A DNA stretch of 7,757 bases from DATAYA01 sp036272815 (GTDB lineage: Bacteria; Pseudomonadota; Alphaproteobacteria; Acetobacterales; Acetobacteraceae). Below are positions 1 to 6,201 of the stretch, one piece after another. The position numbers were made by a program, and so were the translations under genes. Under the pieces are notes generated by a model. The model did no database searches. It saw nothing but the letters and a program-made list of their open reading frames with translations, and was not told the origin of the DNA. The DNA lies in contig DATAYA010000191.1 in NCBI GenBank assembly GCA_036272815.1, positions 1 through 7,757 of the forward strand. The letters run 5' to 3'. Positions within the stretch are counted from its first letter, which is position 1; each line of letters opens with the position of its first letter.

Positions 1-1
1 C

Positions 2-949
2 GACGTGCCCTATTACGCCGAGAACCGAGATCTCCCCGCGCTGCCGGCGCCCTCGCATCTCGTGCTTTATCGAGATTGGCACGACGCGCGCATAGAGACG
101 GCGCGGGCCCTCGCCGAGGTCGATGTCGGCATCGTCACCTCCTACTGCCCGGATGCCGCCGCCGCATCGGCGCTGCTGCTGGACAGCAGGGTCGCGATAC
201 GCTGCTTCTACGACCTCGACACGCCGGTGACGCTCGCGCGCATCGCACGCGGCGAGGCGGTGGACTACATCCCGCGGGGCGGCCTCGGCGGCTTCGACCT
301 CGTGCTGAGCTACACCGGCGGCTCGGCGCTGGCGGCACTGCGCACGCAGCTCGGCGCCCGGCGCGTCGTGCCCCTCTACGGCTCGGCCGATGCGGCGCAG
401 CATTTCCCGGTGGCGCCGGTCGCACGGTACCGCGCGGCACTCTCCTATATCGGCACCTACGCCGTCGACCGGCAGGCGGCGCTGGAGCGGCTGCTGGTCG
501 CACCCGCGCGCGCCCGGCCCGAGGCGCGGTTCGTGATCGCCGGCGCGCAGTATCCGCAGGATTTTCCCTGGGCACCGAACATCTGGTTCGTCCGCCATCT
601 GCCGCCCGCCGAGCATCCGGCGTTCTATTCCTCCTCCCGCCTGACGCTGAACGTCACCCGCTCGGCGATGGCGCGGATGGGCTGGTGCCCCTCGGGCCGG
701 CTGTTCGAGGCTGCCGCGTGCGGCGCCGCGATCCTGAGCGACGCATGGGAGGGCCTCGACGCCTTCTTCACGCCTGGCGAGGACATCCTGGTGGCGCGCG
801 AGCCCGGCGACGCGCTCGCCGCGATCGAGCTGTCGGACGCCGAGATCGCCCGCATCGCGCGAAGCGGGCGGGAGCGCACGCTCGACGAGCACAGCGCGGC
901 GCGGCGGGCGTCGCAGATGATCGACGCTTTCGCCATGGCGGAGGCCTGA
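2..949 (+). CDS. CgeB-like glycosyltransferase, 5'-truncated by the window edge
   Basis: Probable sugar-nucleotide-dependent glycosyltransferase of the GT-B fold, related to the spore maturation protein CgeB and glycosyltransferase 1_2 families, acting in the cytoplasm. The frame is open to the left edge. The first visible residues, DVPYYAENRDLP, resemble the internal stretch that follows the first Rossmann strand in CgeB-like proteins, so the GTG at 5-7 is probably an internal Val and a few dozen residues are missing. Counting that Val as 1, I see an N-terminal Rossmann-like half (VGIVTSYCPD at 41-50, FYDLDTP at 68-74, GFDLVLSYTGG at 96-106). A C-terminal half follows, with the donor-site segment PSGRLFEAAACGAAILSD at 229-246 and the pattern EGLDAFFTPGEDILVA at 249-264. 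The CgeB-like class is fairly secure; donor and acceptor are unknown. It is the first visible gene of the operon and lies 5 bases before the nucleotidyltransferase. Confidence 0.82.
   Translation, partial: DVPYYAENRDLPALPAPSHLVLYRDWHDARIETARALAEVDVGIVTSYCPDAAAASALLLDSRVAIRCFYDLDTPVTLARIARGEAVDYIPRGGLGGFDLVLSYTGGSALAALRTQLGARRVVPLYGSADAAQHFPVAPVARYRAALSYIGTYAVDRQAALERLLVAPARARPEARFVIAGAQYPQDFPWAPNIWFVRHLPPAEHPAFYSSSRLTLNVTRSAMARMGWCPSGRLFEAAACGAAILSDAWEGLDAFFTPGEDILVAREPGDALAAIELSDAEIARIARSGRERTLDEHSAARRASQMIDAFAMAEA
940..944 (+). promoter_or_regulatory. Shine-Dalgarno for the nucleotidyltransferase gene
   Basis: A GGAGG sequence lies 10 bases before the ATG at 955, inside the last codons of the preceding glycosyltransferase gene. 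It supports ATG 955 as the start, rather than the long upstream extension of the same frame, which only shadows the glycosyltransferase gene. Confidence 0.7.
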
Positions 950-954
950 GTTCC

Positions 955-1737
955 ATGTGGGGCATCATCCCGGCCGCCGGCCAGGGCACGCGCATCCAGC
1001 CGCTCGCCTTCAGCAAGGAACTGCTGCCGGTCGGAAGCCGCATCGACGAGCGCGGCGTCGAACGCCCGCGCGCGGTCAGCGAATACCTGGTCGAGCGGCT
1101 GATCGAGGGCGGCGCCACAAAGCTCTGCTTCGTGATCTCGCCCGGCAAGTCCGACATCCTCGGCTATTACGGAGGCACGTTCGGGGCGGCCGACATCGCC
1201 TATGCGGTGCAGGACGAGGCCGCCGGCCTGTGCGACGCGATCTTCCGCGCGCTGCCGCTGATCGGACCCGACGAGACGGTGGCGATCGGCCTGCCCGACA
1301 CGGTATGGTTCCCCGCGGACGCGCTGCGTGCGCTGCCGGACGAACAGCTTTCCTTCCTGCTGTTCCCGGTCGAGCATCCGGAGCTGTTCGACGCGGTTGT
1401 CGTCGACGATGAGGGCCGCGTCCGCACCATCGAGGTGAAGGCGATCCGGCCGCACACGCACTGGATCTGGGGCGCTTTCAAGATGCCGGGCCGAACGCTG
1501 CACGCGCTCGCCGATCTCTGGCGCGCACGCGACCGCAGCGATCTCTATATCGGCACCCTGGTCAACGCCTGGATCGCGGCCGGCGGCGCGGCATCGGGCG
1601 TGCGCGCCGGCGAGAGCTATGTCGATGTCGGCACGCTCAACGGATTTCGCGAGGCAACACTCCTCCTCGAGGGACGCGGAGGCAGCGCGGTTTCGCTGCC
1701 GCTTGGCGCGCGGCCCGGCTTGCGCAGGCTGGCGTGA
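955..1737 (+). CDS. RmlA-like sugar-1-phosphate nucleotidyltransferase (divergent)
   Basis: Cytoplasmic enzyme of 260 residues expected to join a sugar-1-phosphate to an NTP, giving a nucleotide sugar and pyrophosphate. The signature loop is clear: AAGQGTRIQP at 7-16, followed by SKELLPVG at 20-27, where Lys21 matches the conserved lysine of the G-x-G-T-R...K-x-L-P-V family. A metal-binding Asp is kept within GLPDT (112-116), where RmlA-type enzymes usually have a GDN-like motif. A second is kept in SYVDVGTLNG (221-230), the usual V-D-x-G-T pattern. EVKA at 160-163 replaces the common E-K-P motif. Length is close to the compact RmlA class. It starts at ATG 955 behind a good ribosome binding site, and its TGA stop shares one base with the next ATG. 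Substrate specificity (glucose, mannose, or an unusual sugar) cannot be read from the sequence. In this operon it most likely makes the donor for one of the two glycosyltransferases. Confidence 0.85.
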   Translation: MWGIIPAAGQGTRIQPLAFSKELLPVGSRIDERGVERPRAVSEYLVERLIEGGATKLCFVISPGKSDILGYYGGTFGAADIAYAVQDEAAGLCDAIFRALPLIGPDETVAIGLPDTVWFPADALRALPDEQLSFLLFPVEHPELFDAVVVDDEGRVRTIEVKAIRPHTHWIWGAFKMPGRTLHALADLWRARDRSDLYIGTLVNAWIAAGGAASGVRAGESYVDVGTLNGFREATLLLEGRGGSAVSLPLGARPGLRRLA

Positions 1738-2525
1738 TGACGGAATGGACCGAGAGCGCGATCCGGGAGCGCGCGACAGCGCTCGGACCGTGGTTCCACA
1801 ACCTGCATTTGCGCGGCGTGCAGACGGCGCCGGAGCACTTCCTCGGCGACTACCCGATGGTCAAGTGGCGCGGCTTCGCCGATGCGATCCCGGCCGACCT
1901 CACCGGCCGTACCGTGCTCGACATCGGCTGCAACGCCGGGTTCTACAGCATGGAGATGAAACGCCGGGGTGCGGCCCGCGTGGTCGGCATCGACTTCGAC
2001 GACGAATATCTCGCACAGGCGCGCTTCGCCGCGGAGGTGGAAGGGCTCGATATCACGTTCCGAAAGCTCTCGGTCTATGACGTCGGCGCGCTCGGCGAAC
2101 GCTTCGACCTCGTGCTGTTCGTGGGCGTGCTCTACCATTTGCGCCATCCGCTGCTCGCACTCGACCTGATCCGCGAGCATGTCGCGGCCGATCTGCTGGT
2201 GTTCCAGTCAATGCAGCGCGGCAGTGACGCCGAGCACGCGCCCGAGCCGGACTATGACTTCGCCGAGACCGCGCCGTTCGACGATCCCGCCTGGCCGAAG
2301 CTGCACTTCATCGAGCACCGCTATGCGCACGACCCGACCAACTGGTGGGCGCCGAATGCCGCCTGCGCGGCGGCGATGCTGCGCAGCGCCGGCTTCTCGA
2401 TCCTCGCCCGTCCCGAGAGCGAGGTGTTCGTCTGCCGCGCCGCCCCGCACGATCCCGACATCGGCTATGGTGAGACCTTCGCCGTCTATCCCGCCCGCCC
2501 CGGCTCTGGGGGAGAAATCCGTTGA
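1737..2525 (+). CDS. CmoB-like class I SAM-dependent methyltransferase
   Basis: Protein of 262 residues related to CmoB (DUF1698), the tRNA uridine carboxymethyl transferase, and matching the group I recall as the TIGR04290/Rta_06860 methyltransferases; that label is from memory. After an N-terminal segment with GPWFHNLHLRGVQT (17-30) and LGDYPMVKWRGF (36-47), the Rossmann core begins with SAM motif I LDIGCNAGFY at 61-70. The acidic motif II GIDFDD lies at 84-89, and a CmoB-like VLYHLRHPL segment at 131-139. The C-terminal part carries TNWWAPNAACAAAMLRSAGF (201-220), the CmoB-type substrate-side region. Its place between a nucleotidyltransferase and a hydrolase-like gene argues for a sugar or glycolipid substrate rather than tRNA (inference). 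ATG 1737 overlaps the upstream TGA by one base; GTG 1734 is an alternative start one codon earlier. A weak AGG at 1726-1728 could serve as ribosome binding site, so coupling is likely. Confidence 0.85.
   Translation: MTEWTESAIRERATALGPWFHNLHLRGVQTAPEHFLGDYPMVKWRGFADAIPADLTGRTVLDIGCNAGFYSMEMKRRGAARVVGIDFDDEYLAQARFAAEVEGLDITFRKLSVYDVGALGERFDLVLFVGVLYHLRHPLLALDLIREHVAADLLVFQSMQRGSDAEHAPEPDYDFAETAPFDDPAWPKLHFIEHRYAHDPTNWWAPNAACAAAMLRSAGFSILARPESEVFVCRAAPHDPDIGYGETFAVYPARPGSGGEIR
2508..2514 (+). promoter_or_regulatory. Shine-Dalgarno that fixes a TTG start at 2522
   Basis: The purine run GGGGGAG sits 7 bases before TTG 2522. In that frame the nearest upstream stop is TGA at 2471-2473 and no ATG, GTG or TTG lies between it and 2522. 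TTG is therefore the earliest possible start, with ATG 2537 as the only nearby alternative. This matters because it rules out a hidden N-terminal half for the barrel protein. Confidence 0.7.
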
Positions 2526-3409
2526 TCGAAGCGGCGATGATCTGGAACGAGCCCAACAACAAGTCGCACTGGGACCTCGAAGCCGATCCCGGCTGGACGC
2601 AGTTCGCCCGCATGGCGCGCCTCGCCGGGCAGGCGATCGCGGCCGAGGCGCCGCGTCTGCCGCGCGTGCTCGGCGGCATCTCGCCGATCGACCCGGACTT
2701 CATCCGCGCGCTGGCAGCACAGGGCGTCCTGGACGATCTGGACGCGGTCGCGGTGCACGGCTTCCCGCTCGACTGGAACCACTGGATGCTCGACGAGTGG
2801 CCGGAGAAGCTCGCCTCGATCGCCGCCGTCACCGCGCTGCCGGTCTGGATCTCCGAGGTCGGCGTCTCGACCTTCGGCGCCGAGGAGGTGCAGGAATGGG
2901 GCCTGCGCCGCAGCCACGCGCTGCTGCGCGGACGGTCGCCGCGCATCCACTGGTACAGCCTGTTCGACCTGCCCGCCGCCTGGCCCGCGACAACGCGGCA
3001 CCGCGAGGCGGAAGGCTCCTCCTACTACCGCCATTTCCACATGGGCCTGCTCGACGAGCACGGCCGTCCGAAGCTCGCCGCCCGTGCCTTTCCCGACTGC
3101 GCGCCGGAGTTCGGCATCTGCCAATGGTTCCACTTCGAGGACCACCGGCTCGACGACGCGGTGCGCTGGATGCGCGAGCTGGGCGTGACCTACCTGCGCA
3201 CCGGCCTCTCCTGGGCCGACTGGTTCCGCCCGAACGCCGAGGCGTGGTTCGACCGGCAGATGCGGGCGCTGGAAGGCTTCGACGTCACGGTCACGTTCTG
3301 CTTCACGCCCGAGCACAAGGGCACTTGGGCGCACCACACCGCACCCCCCGTCGATCCCGCCGAGTTCGCCGCCTTTTGCGGCGCGATGGTGCGCCGTTAT
3401 GCGGCCTGA
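2522..3409 (+). CDS. Glycoside hydrolase clan A-like TIM barrel, apparently circularly permuted
   Basis: Protein of 295 residues with both catalytic motifs of retaining clan A glycosidases (GH39/GH5-like). The acid/base motif WNEPNN is at 8-13 (Glu10) and the nucleophile motif WISEVGVS at 109-116 (Glu112). Between them AVAVHGFPL (75-83) fits beta5, and RIHWYSLFDLP (141-151) fits beta8. In ordinary family members about 120-200 residues forming beta1-beta3 precede the Asn-Glu-Pro motif. Here only seven residues do. A matching segment instead follows beta8: FGICQWFHFED (197-207), GVTYLRTGLSWADW (221-234), FDVTVTFCFTPEHKG (253-267) and FAAFCGAMVRRYA (282-294), the last being the kind of helix that usually runs straight into the Asn-Glu-Pro strand. 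There is no signal peptide or membrane segment, so it should act in the cytoplasm. It may trim or transglycosylate an intermediate, or bind it without hydrolysis. It overlaps the upstream stop by 4 bases (TTGA) and the downstream start by 11. The clan assignment is strong; the substrate is unknown. Confidence 0.82.
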   Translation: MIEAAMIWNEPNNKSHWDLEADPGWTQFARMARLAGQAIAAEAPRLPRVLGGISPIDPDFIRALAAQGVLDDLDAVAVHGFPLDWNHWMLDEWPEKLASIAAVTALPVWISEVGVSTFGAEEVQEWGLRRSHALLRGRSPRIHWYSLFDLPAAWPATTRHREAEGSSYYRHFHMGLLDEHGRPKLAARAFPDCAPEFGICQWFHFEDHRLDDAVRWMRELGVTYLRTGLSWADWFRPNAEAWFDRQMRALEGFDVTVTFCFTPEHKGTWAHHTAPPVDPAEFAAFCGAMVRRYAA

Positions 3410-4187
3410 GCGCATCGCCGACACGCTCGCCCGCCTGGCCGCGCGCACGCCGATCGACGCGCCCGCAATCCTGGTCGCGGCCCACCCCGACGACGAGACG
3501 ATCGGCGCCGGCGCCTCGCTCCCGCTGTTCCGCCGTCTGCTGCTGGTGCATGTGACCGACGGTGCGCCGCGCAACCTCGCCGACGCACGCGCCGCCGGCT
3601 TCGCGACCGCGGCCGACTACGCCGCCGCGCGCAGGCGGGAGCTGGCCGCGGCGCTGGCGGCGGGCGGCGCCGCCCCGGCCCTGGCAGAACTGCACGCACC
3701 GGACCAGGAGGCAGCGCTGGCGATGGATGCGCTGGCGACGGTCCTGGTCGGGCTGATGCAGCGGCACGGCGCCGAGGTGGTGATCGCGCACCCCTACGAG
3801 GGCGGCCACCCGGACCACGACGCCGCCTGCCTCATCGCGCATCTGGCCGCCTCCCGCGCGGGGGTGGCCGCAATCATCGAGATGACGTCCTACCATCGCG
3901 CGGCGGACGGGTCGGTGGCCACCGGGCGGTTCCTGCCGAACGGCGCGGCGCCGGTCGTGGTCGCGCTCACGCCGCCGGAGCAGGCGCGCAAGCGGGCGAT
4001 GCTCGATGCGTTCGCCACCCAGCGCCGCACGCTGGCCGGCTTTGCCACCGCCGAGGAAGCATTCCGCCCCGCGCCGCGTTACGATTTCACGGCACCGCCG
4101 CATCCCGGTGCGCTGCATTACGAGGGACAGAATTGGGGGATGAATTTTCCGCGGTGGCAGGCGCTGGCGTCCGGCGTGGCGGCGTGA
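3399..4187 (+). CDS. PIG-L/LmbE family zinc-dependent deacetylase
   Basis: Protein of 262 residues from the family that removes N-acetyl groups from GlcNAc-type conjugates (PIG-L, MshB, BshB). The zinc site is intact: AHPDDE at 28-33, with His29 and Asp32 as expected ligands and Asp31 as general base, plus HPDHD at 137-141 contributing His140. The fold begins with APAILVAAHPDD and continues with LLLVHVTDGAPRN (47-59), both typical. The C-terminal tail LHYEGQNWGMNFPRWQALA (239-257) matches a pattern I associate with biosynthetic-cluster members of the family. It is soluble, with no signal peptide. ATG 3399 overlaps the end of the barrel gene by 11 bases and has no obvious ribosome binding site, so coupled translation is likely. 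With a GT4 enzyme and a GNAT-fold acyltransferase just downstream, a glycosylate, deacetylate, re-acylate sequence is plausible but unproven. Confidence 0.9.
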   Translation: MRPERIADTLARLAARTPIDAPAILVAAHPDDETIGAGASLPLFRRLLLVHVTDGAPRNLADARAAGFATAADYAAARRRELAAALAAGGAAPALAELHAPDQEAALAMDALATVLVGLMQRHGAEVVIAHPYEGGHPDHDAACLIAHLAASRAGVAAIIEMTSYHRAADGSVATGRFLPNGAAPVVVALTPPEQARKRAMLDAFATQRRTLAGFATAEEAFRPAPRYDFTAPPHPGALHYEGQNWGMNFPRWQALASGVAA

Positions 4188-5239
4188 GGCGGCTCTCGAT
4201 CCTCAGCGTCGGCTATGCGCTTGCGCCGGTCGGGCCCGATGCCGTCGGCGGCGCGGAGCAGGTGCTGACCGCACTCGACCGGGCGCTGGTCGGGCTCGGC
4301 CACCGCTCCTACGTCGTCGCCCCCGCCGGCTCGCGCGTCGCGGGCGAGCTGATCGCGACACCGCCGGTGCCGGCCGGGATCGACGAGGCCGCGCGCACCG
4401 ACGCCGAGCGGGCGATGCGGCGCGCGGTCATGCAGACGCTGCGGCGGCGCCCGGTCGACCTGATCCACTGCCACGGGCTCGACTTCGCCAACACCCTGCC
4501 GCAAGCCGGGCCGCCTGCCCTGGTCACGCTGCATCTGCCGCCCGGATGGTATCCGCCCGGCGCGCTGCAGCCGACGCGGCCGAACACCTGGCTCAATCCC
4601 GTCTCCGCAGCCCAGGCGGCGGACTGCCCGCCCGGGCCGGCGCTGCTCGACCCGGTGCCGAACGGCGTGCCGGTGGAGGCGCTCGGCCGCGCCCGCCACG
4701 CGCGGCGGTCGTTCACCCTCATGCTCGGCCGCATCTGCCCCGAAAAGGGCCAGCACATCGCGCTCGACGCGGTGCGGCGGGCGAATGTGCCGCTGCTGAT
4801 CGTGGGCCATGCCTTCCCCTATCCCGAGCACCTCGCCTATGTGCGTGACGAGATCGAACCGCTGCTTGACCGTTGGCGCCGGCGGATCGAGCCGGTCGGC
4901 TTCGCCCGCAAGCGGCGGCTGCTGGCGGCCGCTCGCTGCGTGCTCGTGCCGAGCCTGGCACCGGAGACCGGCTCGCTGGTCGCGATGGAGGCAATGGCCT
5001 GCGGCACCCCGGTGATCGCCTATCCGGCGGGCGCGCTGGCGGAGATCGTCGAGCACGGGCGCACCGGCTTCCTGGTGCGGAGCCCGGAGGAGATGGCGGC
5101 GGCGATCGCGGCGGCGGGAACGATCGATCCCGAGACCTGCCGCCGCACCGCCCGCGAGCGTTTCCCGCTGGCGCGCACGGTCGAGAGCTATCTCGGGCTC
5201 TACCGTCGTCTCGCGCAGGCGCAGACCGCGCCTTCGTGA
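4184..5239 (+). CDS. GT4-family glycosyltransferase
   Basis: Retaining GT-B glycosyltransferase of 351 residues, using a nucleotide-sugar donor in the cytoplasm or at the inner membrane surface. The N-terminal domain starts RLSILSVGYALAPVGPDAVGGAEQVL (3-28), with the Gly-Gly-Ala-Glu loop common in GT4 enzymes, then DLIHCHGLDFA (92-102). The C-terminal domain has LGRICPEKGQHIALDA (181-196), supplying the usual Arg183 and Lys188 phosphate contacts, and the E-x7-E motif Glu261 to Glu269 in APETGSLVAMEAMACGTPVIAY. GTG 4184 overlaps the deacetylase stop as GTGA. The frame stays open to a TTG at 4133, but that would add 17 unrelated residues and overlap the deacetylase by 55 bases, so I prefer GTG. 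Next to a PIG-L gene it recalls the MshA/MshB and BshA/BshB pairs, but GT4 plus PIG-L also occurs in polysaccharide clusters. Confidence 0.9.
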   Translation: MRRLSILSVGYALAPVGPDAVGGAEQVLTALDRALVGLGHRSYVVAPAGSRVAGELIATPPVPAGIDEAARTDAERAMRRAVMQTLRRRPVDLIHCHGLDFANTLPQAGPPALVTLHLPPGWYPPGALQPTRPNTWLNPVSAAQAADCPPGPALLDPVPNGVPVEALGRARHARRSFTLMLGRICPEKGQHIALDAVRRANVPLLIVGHAFPYPEHLAYVRDEIEPLLDRWRRRIEPVGFARKRRLLAAARCVLVPSLAPETGSLVAMEAMACGTPVIAYPAGALAEIVEHGRTGFLVRSPEEMAAAIAAAGTIDPETCRRTARERFPLARTVESYLGLYRRLAQAQTAPS

Positions 5240-6201
5240 CCGTGCTCGCGACCGGGCTGGTTGCCGGGACCAGGGCGCTCGCGGGGCTGGCCCCGGAGTG
5301 GCGGGCGCTTTGGCGGCAGGCGGGCGCGTCGGCGTTTCAATCGCCGGACTGGCTGCTGCCATGGTGGCGGCAGTTCGGCAACGGAGCGGCCCGTGTCGCT
5401 ACGCTCCGCGATGCCGGACAGGCGCTGCTGGGGGTGCTGCCATTGTATGCGCTCGATGGGCGCCTGCTGCCGATCGGGGCCGGAGCCACCGACCAGTCCG
5501 ACATGCTACTGGCCGCCCGCGTGCCGGCCGATGCGGCGGCGGCGCTGCTGCGCACGGCGCTGCCGGACATCTCAGTCTGCGAACTGACCGAGCTGGCGCC
5601 GGGCGCGCACCTGCTTGGCCCGGACGCGCCACCGGGCTGGCGGCTCGAGGACGCGCCGGCCTCGCTTTGCCCGGTGCTCACGCTGGGCGAGAGCCTGGAG
5701 GCAAGCGTGCCGGCGGCGCAGCGGCGAAAGCTGCGGATGGCTCGGCACCGGGCCGACCGGGCCGGGACATGGCGCGCGGCGACCCTGCCGCCGGATGCCG
5801 GCATCGCCGCCCTCGCCCGCCTGCACGCGGCGCGCTGGGAGGCCCGGGACCAGCCCGGCGGCGTGCTGGCCGATCCGCGCATGGCGGCGTTCCTCGCCGA
5901 AGCGGTGCCCGCCCTGGCCGCGGCCGGCGCGGCAAAGGTCGAGGCGATCCTGTTCGGCGATGCGGTCGTCGCGGCGGCGCTGGTGCTGCACGCGCCCGGG
6001 CGCCGCCTGCTCTATCTCGGCGGCTTCGACCCGGCGCGGCGCTTCGAGAGCCCTGGCACGCTGCTGATCGGCCATGTCATCGCGGAGGCGATCGCGGCGG
6101 GTGCCGCGGAAGTGGATTTCCTGCGCGGGGCGGAGCCGTACAAATACGCCTGGGGGGCGCGCGACCGATGCAACGCGACGCGACGCCTGCACCGGGCTTG
6201 A
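5236..6201 (+). CDS. BioF2/FemAB-like GNAT acyltransferase (CelD/BcsL type)
   Basis: Protein of 321 residues with the double-GNAT architecture of Acetyltransf_6, often labelled CelD/BcsL or FemAB-like. The N-terminal half has FQSPDWLLPWWRQFG (34-48), the usual opening of this family (F-x-s-p-x-W-x-x-x-W), and LPLYALDGRLLPIGAGATDQSDM (68-90). The C-terminal half has RRKLRMARHRADR (163-175), a helix with LARLHAARWEARDQPG (193-208) and the diagnostic end motif EVDFLRGAEPYKYAWGA (292-308). Known relatives transfer acyl groups from CoA or amino acids from charged tRNA to sugars or cell-wall precursors. Here a sugar amine exposed by the PIG-L enzyme is an attractive acceptor (inference). GTG 5236 overlaps the upstream stop as GTGA; GTG 5242 is an alternative. 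There is no signal peptide or membrane span. The family is clear, the acyl donor is not. Confidence 0.85.
   Translation: MTVLATGLVAGTRALAGLAPEWRALWRQAGASAFQSPDWLLPWWRQFGNGAARVATLRDAGQALLGVLPLYALDGRLLPIGAGATDQSDMLLAARVPADAAAALLRTALPDISVCELTELAPGAHLLGPDAPPGWRLEDAPASLCPVLTLGESLEASVPAAQRRKLRMARHRADRAGTWRAATLPPDAGIAALARLHAARWEARDQPGGVLADPRMAAFLAEAVPALAAAGAAKVEAILFGDAVVAAALVLHAPGRRLLYLGGFDPARRFESPGTLLIGHVIAEAIAAGAAEVDFLRGAEPYKYAWGARDRCNATRRLHRA

Noticed and set aside
76..954. N-terminal extension of the nucleotidyltransferase frame back to position 76
   Set aside because: It would shadow the CgeB-like glycosyltransferase and adds Arg-rich sequence; the GGAGG at 940-944 and the typical MWGIIPAAGQGTR start fix the gene at 955.
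2179..3555. A 458-codon plus-strand frame running through the methyltransferase, barrel and deacetylase genes
   Set aside because: The product is low-complexity Arg/Ala/Pro-rich sequence; the overlapping frames carry the catalytic motifs.
2486..3574. A 362-codon open frame on the minus strand opposite the barrel and deacetylase genes
   Set aside because: It spans the junction of two well-supported plus-strand genes and has no recognisable motif or ribosome binding site.
4133..4183. TTG start for the GT4 gene at 4133
   Set aside because: It adds 17 residues not typical of the family and a 55-base overlap; GTG 4184 gives the GTGA overlap style used elsewhere in the operon.
4118..5362. A 414-codon open frame on the minus strand opposite the GT4 gene
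   Set aside because: Its translation is Arg/Pro/Ala-rich with no domain motif, while the plus strand has clear GT4 motifs; GC-rich DNA with biased third positions readily creates such open antisense frames.
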